Made by a program: the position numbers and the translations under genes | Shown here: positions 1 to 12,700 of the stretch, in pieces | How the letters are laid out: each line of letters starts with the position of its first letter | Position numbering within the stretch: position 1 is the first letter of the stretch | Origin: Gibbula magus | Taxonomy: Eukaryota; Mollusca; Gastropoda; Trochida; Trochidae | Reading direction: 5' to 3' | Assembly (NCBI GenBank): GCA_936450465.1 | Contig: OW388296.1 | Location: 13,637,867 to 13,701,866, forward strand | DNA: 64,000 bases | The notes under the pieces: model-generated | Seen by the model: only the letters and a program-made list of their open reading frames with translations | Database searches by the model: none | What the model was told of the DNA's origin: nothing

Positions 1-541
1 ATTGAACGCCCGTATATAGTCCTTATTCGCCATGTAGATGCAGTATATTTCGTAAAAACGGTACCGGAATCGCCGCCTGGAAATTCCGCCAGCAGAGCTC
101 GTTAGTGAATAAGCTCAAACTACTGCTGCGAGCTGCGAGCCTGTAAATTCCGCCACAGGGGCTAAAAATGGTAAAATATATATACGCAACGTAAGGGTTA
201 AATAGTTTCTGAGAAAAACTGTCGACCTTGGAGATACGATGAACAAAGGCCAAAAACACGGAACAAGGGCTAACTCCAGAAAAAATAATTGGACACTTCT
301 CATTTTCGAACTCCATCAAGGTATTCATGCCCTCAAGAAACTCATCAAATTTGGTAACCCTATCTTAAACGGTTTCTGAGAAAAGCTGTCCCCTTTATCT
401 CGGACGGACGGATGGACGGAACTCAAACCTATATCCCCCTTCAACTTCGTGGTGAGGGATAATAACCAGTACAGCTCTATCACCACAGCCATCCTACTCT
501 CAGCGGTATCAGTGGTGAGCTCTATCAACATATTATCCTAC
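1..541 (-). other. CTTNBP2 intron after exon 20, with repeat copy
   Basis: No coding exon seen. Bases 278-445 hold a repeat (TTTCTGAGAAAAGCTGTCCC, then GGACGGACGGATGGACGGA) found again at 1612-1790. Confidence 0.6.
278..445 (+). repeat. Dispersed repeat, copy 1
   Basis: Shares with 1612-1790 the order AATAATTG, CCATCAAG, CCCTCAAG, CCTATCTTAAA, TTTCTGAGAAAAGCTGTCCC and a GGACGGA-type run. Same strand in both. The class is not clear; such elements ending in GGACGGA runs are common in mollusc DNA (general impression, not searched). Confidence 0.65.
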
Positions 542-711
542 CTTTGCCAGTTAGAGGACAGCCGAGCACAATGGACCGCTGCATGAGCACATACAGGGCA
601 GTGTTAGCCACTTTGCGCTGCCCGTCGGTAGACGTGTCGGACCCTGTGCCTCTTCTCACCGCCTCACACACTTGGGGCGCCACTGTCTCGTTCCAGAGAC
701 CCTTCACCCAT
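542..711 (-). CDS. CTTNBP2: CTTNBP2 exon 20 (residues 1264-1320), last exon in the window
   Basis: Acceptor TTTGCAG, donor GTAGGA. Reads WVKGLWNETVAPQVCEAVRR then NTALYVLMQRSIVLGCPLTG, matching the vertebrate WMxRLWN and VLHGCPL segments. Ends in phase 1 at a donor, so the true C-terminus lies left of base 1. If unspliced, the frame would stop after GRIIC, which I consider less likely. Confidence 0.88.
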
Positions 712-3700
712 CTGCAAAGGAGAGTGCGTTCATAGGTATTCTATAAATGGTTACGTATAGAGGTAATTACCCAAGCTTATATACCATAGTACCGTTACGA
801 AAAAACCATTGAGAATGATTTTTTTTAGTTATATTATTATTATTTCTTTCTTATTAACTTCATTTTTTGGAACTGTCAGGTTGTGCCAAGATAATTGATG
901 CTCGAGAAAATGTGAAAGATGACACAAGATAATAAAACGTTAAATGGATGTTTATTTTGTTGATTATATTTGGTAGATCTAGGCCTAATAAAATAAAACA
1001 TTGATCTTTAATCATCATAATAGCAAGAGACTGGGAAACACAAATGACTTGTGGATTCCAAAGAGCATCTATATTTGCCTCAGCTTATAGCAGGCGGAAT
1101 TTCAGGATAGAATGAATGAAGAAAATTTAATCATCCCTTGAAAACATGGAAATTTGTCTTGAAGAAATTACCACCCTAAACTTATCAACACTCTAAGATA
1201 CTTCAACTATCAAACTCACTGTAGCACTGCCTCTTGACTCTTCTTCTCAAGAGGACACTGGAAGAAGAGACACGGACCAAACGCCAGATCAGGCAAACCA
1301 AGGCGTCCAAGGCTGTCGTTGAGTCTCTGCCACACGCAGATAACCCACTCCGCACACCGGAACACTGGGTTGTCTGGCGACGGGAACTGTCCATCATAGA
1401 GTCGGAGCAGATGGCGGTGCAGGAAGCGTGCTAAGTGGTTGCGGAATGGCTCAGAGTCCAGACGGAAGTGGATCCACCGGAACCTCTGCTGTATGTTCAG
1501 GTCCAGGCCAGTGAATCTGTGGACATGAAGTAAAAGAAATGACAAACAGCCCTTGTCATATTGGTTCTCATTAAAACTAAAAACAAATAATTGACCACTT
1601 CTCAATTTTGAGAAAAATAATTGAAAGGTTCTCATTTTTTAAATCCATCAAGCTATTAATACCCTCAAGCCACACAACAAATATGATTATCCTATCTTAA
1701 ATGATTTCTGAGAAAAGCTGTCCCCTTTATCTCGGATGGATGAGTGGACGGAGCAGAAACCTTCGCTTCATGGCAGGGAATAATAATGTTTATCTCGATG
1801 TATTTTGCACAGATATATCACCACACAACTTGCTGTCAACATATTCTTTGATTTATGGACACCGAGCAATGCCATCTTCCAAAACATTCAACTTGTTTTA
1901 ACCTTTAACAAAGAAATATACAAATTAACCACAAGCCACTAACCTTGTTCTGTTCATTGTCCCGAGGAGGTAGAAGTTGTCTGGCAAGTAGTAGGAGTCA
2001 CTGGTACCAGCAGAGTCATCTGCAAGTTGGAATTACAGGAAAGATTTTGAACATTCTGGCTTTTCTTGGGTGGAAAATGGGTTGGATACTGAATAGAGGG
2101 TAAGTGGTCCATAGAGATAAAGGATGACGAAACACTTAAAGGTGCATCCATTGTGTTTCATAAAATTTTATTTGGCTTTAATACGTTCCAACACAGCATA
2201 TGTGCTGTTTACAATACAAATAAATTCACTTAGCTTGCATTTTCATCCCCAATCGCCAAACATATCATAATTACTATTTTCAAATTAAAATCGATTAACA
2301 TCATTATGCATGTGTAGAAACCGAAAGTGAACGTACTATTTACATGCACAGTAGTTATATGACCTATTGAACATTATTAACCCAAATTTGTTACTTTGTC
2401 TGGTGTAAATAAGATTTCAAAATTACGTTTGACTCATTGGCGCGCGCCACACGCAGTGCATTGTCCGGTTTTCGATCAGAAATCACTACTTTTACCTTCA
2501 TATCGTCAATATACTAAGTCAAGTATCATTAAAATGGTTGTTTTCGGTAACAGTTGGTACTTCTCGATAAAATAAGACCATTTATAACGTTTGTCATATT
2601 TGACCCCCAACAACACAATGGATGTACCTTTAACATAAACAGACCATTTCTGAGACCAAACGACAAATATGATTTCCTCAATTAAACATTACAATGACCT
2701 GTGGTTAACACATCTGCATTCTAAACAAACATGTTAGGAGGTCTTCAAAGTTCATATGCATTATTATGGTTGTTTAATACATGATTCTCTGTAAAAGGAA
2801 TATCAAGTAAAAAAACCTTTTACAACCTTCCAATCCAAATCTTTTATGGCTGGTGACCAGGGCCACCTTTCACAGAGCACAAAAGCCATTTTAAAATTTT
2901 AAAGAATGGAAGTTAAGGTTAACCTTAGTAAAGGTTGCTTTGTGAAAGGCGCCCCTGAAACATAACACTGTTATGTGTTGGCCTTACCTTGCAGCGTGAA
3001 CTGGTAGGCCCTGCCTCTGTATTCGATGGGGTCGAGCAGTTTACCGAAGAGTTGAGCAATGTTAACCTTCTCCATGTTCTCCAGCAGCAGGATGGGAGAG
3101 CTGGTGTCCTCCTCACTCACTGGGATGATGCAGCCTGTACACAAGAACCATCGACTTGATTCTATGTCTAATTCTATATCTGGCTGCTGCTAAGTAAGCA
3201 ATCTTAGCAAAATGATCAATCTTTCACCTGCTTTACATTATATAATTAGTCATTTACCTGCAGGTCCTGAAATATTCAAGGTTAGTCTATCTTGTACCAG
3301 TGGTCAATCACGATTATTCCTTTAAAGGAGTTGTGATTCCTCCAAATTGGCCACCCAGAGTATTTGTCACTATTGATTCAGCAGTTTTGTGTCTTACTGT
3401 TCTTAGGGGAAACATCTCTGACGTAGCTCAGAATAAATTTGAACTTTTCTTTAGGTTTTCATTAAGACTTTCATTAGGGAATTGTGAATATTCCAGGATT
3501 TTTCATTTGATTATATGGACTGCAGTTACAGATAAGTGTTACAATCTGAAGTGAAAGAAAATTAATAAAGATGTTCTGATGTTCAGTGTACCCACCTGAC
3601 TGTTTGAGGAAAGCTATGAAGTCTGTGTTGGAGAAGCCAGGAGAGAGGGACAGAGAGATGATGTTAGCACTCCGATCTGCAGAACCTTCCGTCATCTGTA

Positions 3701-6700
3701 ATCATACATCAATATGAATGAATATTACCTAGGGAATACATGAAATAATGGTCCGCTGGGGATTTCGTCTTGGGGTATTATGTCCTTGGGGATTTTATCC
3801 AGTCGGGATTTTGTCAATTCACTGAAATATGTAGTACTAAGTACTCATATAAGGGACAGAGTCAAAAGTCAGCATGTTAAAATGCTGTTAGATTAATTAA
3901 GCTGTTTTGGAGTCCATGTCTTTTTTTTATTTTTAGAAATTACCTAATGATTTCACTACACCAGAATGAATGACAATCACGAATAACTGGTAAATCTTCG
4001 ATCCGTTATTTCAGACACAAGAGGCAACAACTCTTGGTTGAACTTAAGCCTAGCGAACAGATTAAGTCTAGACACAAGGGCCCACTGCTGCTTGCACCTT
4101 AGCATAAGGCAGTGTATGAAATAAGGTTTTAGATCAGCCAGTCTGAAAATGTTTTTTTGTCTATATTTTCGAAAAAACTCAAAAAGCTACCAGCAAGAAA
4201 TTACCAGGTCCAAGACTAGCTAGACAGGCCTTATTTCATACACTGATGGTGATCAAGAGTCAATGTTATCATTATTACTAAGCTACCCTAAGGGGGGCTA
4301 TTGTGAAAGTGTGTCGGAGATGTGTACTTACAGCAATGCACTGGGCCAGTCTCTTGGCGAGGTAAGACTTGCCACTCCCTGCTGGTCCATAGAACACAAC
4401 GCTCTTGTACTGCTCCAGCTGTAATACAATAGCAACTTGTGTGAGAAAAATAGCCAAAACATTCATTAATTGGGGTATGGGTATGTTGATAAAGCTATAG
4501 AAAATTGCCAAAACATTATTTCATTGAAAGATATAAGCATGATTTTATTTCACTCTATTTTTCCTTATTTGGGCACCATGGTTAATTTTCAAATGTTACT
4601 TTTCTAAAGCTGTCAGTCTTGTAGGCTTAAAATCCTTGTGTGGCACGCAAGAAATCATTTGATACGTAGGATATGAAAATCTGACTATTAACATAATAAA
4701 ATTCTGTTAACCGATGTGGTGGGTTTCTTTGAAAAACAAATTTCTCTTCTCAATGGCACTTTACGTATGAAAATTATCCCCAAATAGTCAGACTCACTGA
4801 CTGAGAGAAGCAAATATGGACACAGCACATTGCAATATGAACTACAACAAAGTCGGAGCTAGAGAATAAAGTGAGTGGACTTACGAGTCTGAGGTAGTTC
4901 CTGATGGTGGGGAGAGGGTAGAGCGTGTCGAAGGCGACCGATACAGAGGTGTCATCACTGCCTGAAATATCCAGCCACACATTGCATCAACTTTCCACAA
5001 AACTATAAAATCGTAAACATCCAGAAACTTTGTCCATCAATACAATTTCTTATACAAAGAGCAGTAATTAATTTGAAAGAAGTACATATAATCCAAAGCT
5101 GGTATTTACTATGTTCATTTCCTTTTAGGTGGCCAGATTTTCCTTGCGAAACATGACTGTTACTTTTGCCATAGTTTTCACTTAAATTCTTTTTCATAGC
5201 AGGTTAAGTCAGCACTCTCTGAATGTTAATCAAACAGACAGCTGCGATTACTGAGAATGCTATGGGTGTGTACTCACTGTTGAGTGTAATACTGAGAGTG
5301 TTGGTGTTGTTATTGCACAGGATCTCGAAGGGCAGCTTGTCACACACACTCCCGGGATTCCACTGGTAGCAACCTGAATAGAGGAGAGATAGATGACGTG
5401 ACTGATTATACCTAGAATATATCCATAAAATACGAGCAGACAAACATTGAAAAGCAGTCATGTAGCTTATTCACCGATTCAGACGTTTTTGATAATGGAC
5501 GTTGGACGTTGAACATTGACTCAAAGCCAAGAGGATACACAAATGTTATGATCTAACCACAGTACATATCTGTAAAGCGTTAACTTATTGCTGGAATAAG
5601 TTTGTATTAGAAACACTAAGATACTTTGAATTATTATTTTGTAAAGGCAGACTACAGTCATGTAGCCAATCCACTGTTTCTGAAGTTTCAATAATGGATG
5701 TTGGACGTTGACTTGAATACCCAAATGTTATTATGAACTTGGTAAATCTGTATAAACAAGTGTTTGCCACTAACATGGCAATGTCCCCCGCCGGTGACAT
5801 TGAGTTAGTAAGACACATCATTGGAGCTACTTTGGTTCATGATATATCGTGTTAATAAGAGTTCTAAAAGTGGTCAAAGTGTTGTAGTGACCTTGAAAAT
5901 AAAGTCAAGGTCACCAAATCGACTGGCGTCTGCGTCATCCTCCAATGTAGACTGACACCAAATTTGAAAACATTTGGTCCAACCGGTCATAATAAATGGT
6001 GATAACAAGAGTTAGAAAAGTGCTCAAAGTGTTGCGGTGACCTTGAAAATAAGGTCAAGGTCACCAAAATAAACTGGTGTCTGTGTCTTTCCCCAATGTA
6101 GGCTGAAAACTTATTTGAAGACTTTGGATGCAATGTTTCATGAGATATCGCCTTTACAAGAGTTCAAAGAGTGGTCAAAGTGTCGTGGTGACCTTGAAAA
6201 TAAGGCCAAGGTCACCAAAAGTGACTGGTGTCTGCGTCTTCCCACAATGTAGGCAGAAACCAAATTTGAAGACTTTGGATGCAACGCTTCATGAGATATC
6301 GCGTAAACAAGAGTTCAAAAAGTGGTGAAAGTGTCATGGTGACCTTGAAAATAAGGCCAAGGTCACCAAAAGTGACTGGTGTCTGCGTCTTCCCACAATG
6401 TAGGCAGAAACTAAATTTGAAGACTTTGGATGTGACGCTTCATGAGATATCGCGTAAACAAGACTTCAAAAAGTGGTGAAAGTGTCGTGGTGACCTTGAA
6501 AATAAGGCCAAGGTCACCAAAAGTGACTGGTGTCTGCGTCTTCCAACAATGTAGGCAGAAACCAAATTTGAAGACTTTGGATGTAACGCTTCATGAGATA
6601 TCGCGTAAACAAGAGTTCAAAAAGTGGTCAAAGTGTCGTGGTGACCTTGAAAATAAGACCAAGGTCACCAAAAGTGACTGGTGTCTGCGTCTTCCCACAA

Positions 6701-9700
6701 TGTAGGCAGAAACCAAATTTGAAGACTTTGGATGTAACGCTTCATAAGATATCGCGTAAACAAGAAATGTGACGTACGTACGTACGGACGCCGCTGAATA
6801 CATAGTCCCCCGTTCCGCGTTGCGGCGGGGGACAATAAGCAAAAACTATTGCCACAATGACTAATAAACCAGATCACAACTTACTGATATTAAAGTGTTT
6901 GATGCTGGATGTCCCGAGACCAAGGGTGTAGCCGGTGTTGTCTGTGGGCGATTCCGGCTCTAGACGGTGTATCTTCCTGGTGCGGAGGCCGGTGTCCAGG
7001 GTGGAGTAGTAGCTCTCCAGAAGGCTGCAGACCTTGTTCTCCAGAGAGCTCCAGGACATGAGCGGACTCACGTCCACTGTTCCCATCACGTAGCGGTAGT
7101 CCTCGGGGCTCTCGTCTGTTAGCATCTTCGGGATGTGCAGCTCCACCGTCACACAGATCAAGTGATTGTTATTGTTGTTCGAACCTGGGAGGAGAGAAAC
7201 GATTATTTAAGTAATTTAAATGAGTGAGTAAGGTTAACGCTGCTTGGACAATATTTCAGCCATCTGGAACGACCCAATTATTTGAAGATTTCTTATTGAA
7301 AGTATATATATATATCATAGATAACAAGAGATATTTCTGGATGTCAAGGTCAGTTGATTAATCCAGCCTCTTGTCATTGTCCCACTAATTGAGTTTCCAG
7401 ATTGGGGCAACCCTTTAAATAATCAACGATCTAAAACATAAATGATAATATAGCTTTTATAATAATCGTTATCAGTTTCTTAATTTTACTAAAATATTTC
7501 CATTTCAGAGCTGCTGTACATACTAGTAATAATGAGTGGCAAATTTACAGGAATCCCAACTTGTTAAAGTAACAAGTTACTCAAATTTTGCAACTGGCTG
7601 AGAATAAACTATCTTGGGCGATTGTCCACAGTTAAAGAGTTAAGAGAGTAAAGTTAGAAAGAGGACATGAATTGAGACAACTTGAATACACCCAATCTAG
7701 CTGGGAAAAGGTGATCTAACAGTTTCCTATCATGCCTTACTTATTGCCATATAAGACAAACCTGTGCGAGTGTGGAGGTATTCACGGCACTGTTTCGATG
7801 ACACACTGTAAGCGGAGCGACCGAGCCGATCCTTCCTGTCCAGATCTACAGCAGCACTCTCCATCAGCAGACGTAGGCAATCCTGCAACACAAGGTTCAG
7901 GTGTTACTTATTGCCTCTCTCATGGATACGTTAGATTCATGCTGAATCTTTGTTACTGAAAATTGTTCAGAATAAAAATTCCTTCCAACTAAAGAATTTC
8001 ACTCCAGCAAGTGTGACAAGACTTGTACCCAGTGACAGCAAGGATAAACATTTGCCGAGTTTATAAATGGCTGATGCCGCACTTTTTGAGATGTAATATC
8101 TTAATTACCCATTTATTCCATTTGAATTGTATAAAGACAGTATATGAAAAAGCTTTGAAAGCAACCAGCCTAAAACCGTTCTTTTGTCAAGTTAAATGAC
8201 AAAAACCTCAAAATGTTGCCAAAATCCAACCAAAATTTACCATATTCCGGTGGACAGGGAGGTCTTATAAGATACACTGATAAAGAAGATTCAGTGTTGG
8301 ATAACAGTGCTAGTCATTAGGTGTCTAACCTGGAAGCACATTTATAAACTTATTTTGAAGTATGTTGAAGAAGATTTATCACAAGATGTAAATCATACAG
8401 ACCTCAGTGTCCAAGCAGGCAGCCATGTGAAGGAGTGTCCAGCCATCTTTGTCGGCCATGTTCAGAACGTATTGGAGAGAAGATCTCTCGTCCGTTGTAC
8501 TCTTCTGACGCCTGATGCAGTGCTCCAGTAACAGCTTCAGACACTCCACATGGCTTCCTATCACAGCGGTGTGCAGCGGCGTCAGGCCACACTGGCAATA
8601 CATAATATAGAGTCTCGTCTTACAACTAATAAATATTAGAGGGTCTTAATGAAAAACTAATCCAAGATCAAAAGGACATATTTCTTTAGTGCTTTGTCCT
8701 GGCCCAGATAGCATAAGATATATTATTACCGTATATGACAATTAACATTATAAAAAACATGTAAGACCCTAGGAAAATTTTCATTCTGTGCTTTCACCTG
8801 ACCAAGATGGCACTGTTTAGTTCTATGATGTCAAACAATTGGAAGTGCATATTCATCATGCAATAGGTAAATATCAATCACTTTTTTAAACGTTTTTCTG
8901 TAGTAGTGTAGTGTAGATCAAAATTTAATGGTTTTATGAACTTCTTAACATTGGATCAACATTACATAACACACTCACCATATTGGAAGCAAACGGCCTG
9001 GCACCCTTCTCCAAGAGCAAACGACAGCAGTAATGGTGTCCCCTGGTGGCAGCCAGGTGTAACGGAGTCTCGTTGGTCTGGTTTCCTATGTTCACTATGG
9101 CTCCCCTATGAAGCAGCATCTCCAGGCATCTGTACAGTGGAGGTGTAAAGTGTCGTTATAACGATAAAACATTACGCTATCTAATCATCATATTACAATA
9201 AAAGAAATTTCATGGAAGCCATTGCCATCTCTACATTTTTTATATGTTCAAATGTGCACTTCATAATTAAAGTTTCTGCAGTATATATTTACTTATTATC
9301 CTCATTCACAGACAATGGCATCACATATAAAATGGATCCACGTTGCTTAACCTAACCATAGCCATTTGTTTTAGAACTCTATTTATCGATTGAGGAAAAT
9401 TATTTGGCAATAATTAGTAACATTTCTTTTTAATCTTTTGTGATCTCTTTATTTCCATTAGAAAACGTGATACAGCCCCTTTAACTTATGGGTCTTGGAA
9501 TATTCCGGGGTATCCTATTTTTAGCTAGTGATCAAGCTTGGATGAATCCCTTTCTCAAGCAATCAAGTAATATTTACTTCTGAATTCATTAGAAAGTACA
9601 TTTACATCAAATTACAATGTAATTGCAATCAATAAAGTGACACTCACTTTGAATGTCCATTTGCAGCACAAAGATGTACAGGACTGAGAAGGTCATCTCG

Positions 9701-12700
9701 CAAAGCGTTCGGGTTGCCTCCATTGTCCAACAGAAATTGTAAGCATTCTGAAGAAAAGCATAGCACCATAAAGTAGAATAACAGAATGGTTTTGTTCTAA
9801 TAGGCACCAAAAAGCAATAGAACAATAATACTTCAACAACATGACCCTGCTCTATCTCATAATCCCTATTTATCTCACAAACATGATCTCTCCTGTATCT
9901 CACCCATATAGACCCTACCATATCTCACCCATATAGACCCTACCATATCTCACCCATATAGACCCTATCATATCTCACCAACATAGACCCTACCATATCT
10001 CACCAACATAGACCCTACCATATCTCACCCATATAGACCCTACCATATCTCACCCATATAGACCCTACCATATGTCACCCACATAGACCCTACCATATCT
10101 CACCCATATAGACCCTACCATATCTCACCAACATAGACCCTACCATATCTCACCCATATAGACCCTACCATATCTCACCAACATAGACCCTACCATATCT
10201 CACCCATATAGACCCTACCATATCTCATCAACATAGACCCTACCATATCTCACCAACATAGACCCTACCATATGTCACCCACATAGACCCTACCATATGT
10301 CACCCACATAGACCCTACCATATGTCACCCACATAGACCCTACCATATGTCACCCACATAGACCCTACCATATCTCACCCATATAGACCCTATCATATCT
10401 CACCCACATAGACCCTATCATATCTCACCCATATAGACCCTACCATATCTCACCCATATAGACCCTACCATATCTCACCAACATAGACCCTACCATATGT
10501 CACCCACATAGACCCTACCATATGTCACCCACATAGACCCTTCCATATGTCACCCACATAGACCCTACCATATGTCACCCACATAGACCCTACCATATGT
10601 CACCCATATAGACCCTATCATATCTCACCCACATAGACCCTATCATATCTCACCAACATAGACCCTACCATATCTCAACAATATGACCCATCCTATATCA
10701 CACCCACTCATCCGCATGATCCCTGTATTATCTTATCATTATGACTTCTACCAATCTCATCCATATGAATCTTGTCATATCTCAACAACATGACTGCTCT
10801 CGTATCTCATCCACCCTAATAACCAACATCTCCACTCAACTTCATCCACAAGACCTTCCCCGACCCCTCATTCCTCCCTTATATCATGTTGACAACCCTG
10901 TCAATAACTCAACCATTTCATATCTCACCTATATGTCCCCCCTCAGCGGCACAGTGTATGGGGGTGGTTCCGTCCTTCACGGGCAGGTTGACGTCAGCAT
11001 CACGGTCCAGAATGAGTATCTTGAGAGAGTCGAGGTCCCCACAGGCAGCATGTCGATGTGAAGGGGAGTTTCTAACGATGTCCAAAGAGCAGGTGGGAGA
11101 GGGGGCGGGGCAGGAAGACTGAGAAGTGGGCGGGGCAGCTGAGATTGTTAGACTAGATGGACCACTCGTACTTGCTTCACCTGCGCAGTATAGAGAGTGG
11201 ATGTGGTTAGTTCTTGTAGTGAACAACGGGTAGATGTGTACGACGTTAAAATTGATGTTTTTGCCTTTCATGTTATCAGTTTATCTGACCAAGACATTTT
11301 GAATTTCAAAGATATTGTATTCATTCCGAAACAGTTTTGAATTTTCCAAAATTACAGAAATCAAGATCATAACTTTTTTTTCTGAATTATTAACAAATTC
11401 AATTGTTGTAAACAGCTGACATGCTGAAAATAACCATATACACATTAACGTAATAATCAAAATTGACACAGATGCAAAATATGTGCAACAAGAATGTTTA
11501 TGGTGACACTGATACACAACAGTGACAAATAATACATAATATCATACATTTAATAACTTTCATTGAAACCTTAACACAGGTCATTAAATCGCTTCTGGAA
11601 TATACATTTTCAAACTTGCATGTAACATTAATTTAATTGAGCTAGAGCAAAAACAAGAGCTCAAGAAAACACACATACCCTTGGAGAGGCATTTACAAAT
11701 GTAAAAGTTCAATACAGAATAAACAGTAACCATGAAAGAATGCATTGATTCCAAACTCCATAAAAACATTGTCATCAAAACTCTTTTTTTAAAACAACTA
11801 CCGTAATCAAGATTTATTCAAAGGGGATGATAGTTAGGATATGGCAATAGAGTGCTAATCAATAACAGTGTGATTGAGTCTGTCAGGTCATATCTTTAGA
11901 ACATGTGTACAGCAATTCCTTGTTTTGATTTGGGTAACAAGAACTGACATCTTAAAAGTGCATGTCGCTTCTAAATTACTTAAGAGGGAAGAGAGTCGAG
12001 CTTGTGCATTCATAATGAGAGATTCTTTAAGGGACGGGGTGCTAATAACTTAAAGGTACATCCATTGTGTTGTTTGGGTCACATATTGCAAACGTTATAA
12101 ATGGTGTTACTTTATGGAGAAGTACCGACTGTTACCGAAAACTAACATTTTGATAATAGTACTAAGTAGACATAGCATACTGACAATATGAAGGTAAAAG
12201 TAGTGATTTCTGATCGAAAACCGGACAATGCACAGTGTGTGGCGCGCGTCAATGAGTCAAACGTAATTTTGGAATCTTATTTATAACAGACAAAAAGACA
12301 AATTTGAGTTGATAATGTTTGATAAGTCGTATAACAACTGTGCATGTAAATGGGACGTGCAGTTTCGGTTTATGCATATGCATAATGATGTTACTCAATT
12401 TTAATTGGAAACTAGTAATTATGATAAATTTGGCGATTGGGGATAAATATGCAAGCTGAGTGATTTATTTGTATTGTAGACAGCACATGTGGTGAGTTGA
12501 AACGTATTAAAGCCAAATAAAATTTTATGAAACACAATGGATGCACCTTATATAAGGTAGATTACGGTCATACTCTAATCAATCTAGTTACATGATATTA
12601 AGTTATTGAAATAATTATTGCTCGTAAAAACGCAAGCTCATTGTTGAGCACAACCTAATTTTTAATTGGTGTATAATTCCAATATTATTCATGCATGTTA

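Noticed and set aside
5783..6833. CRISPR-like array
   Set aside because: Units are 151 bp with no unique spacers, in an intron of a eukaryotic gene.
6128..6842. Repeated frames with KIRPRSPKVTGVCVFPQCRQ
   Set aside because: The 151-bp repeat keeps frames open by chance; the period is not a multiple of three and the unit is part of a DNA element.
10741..11122. Plus-strand frames over the minisatellite edge
   Set aside because: Opposite strand of CTTNBP2 exon 7.
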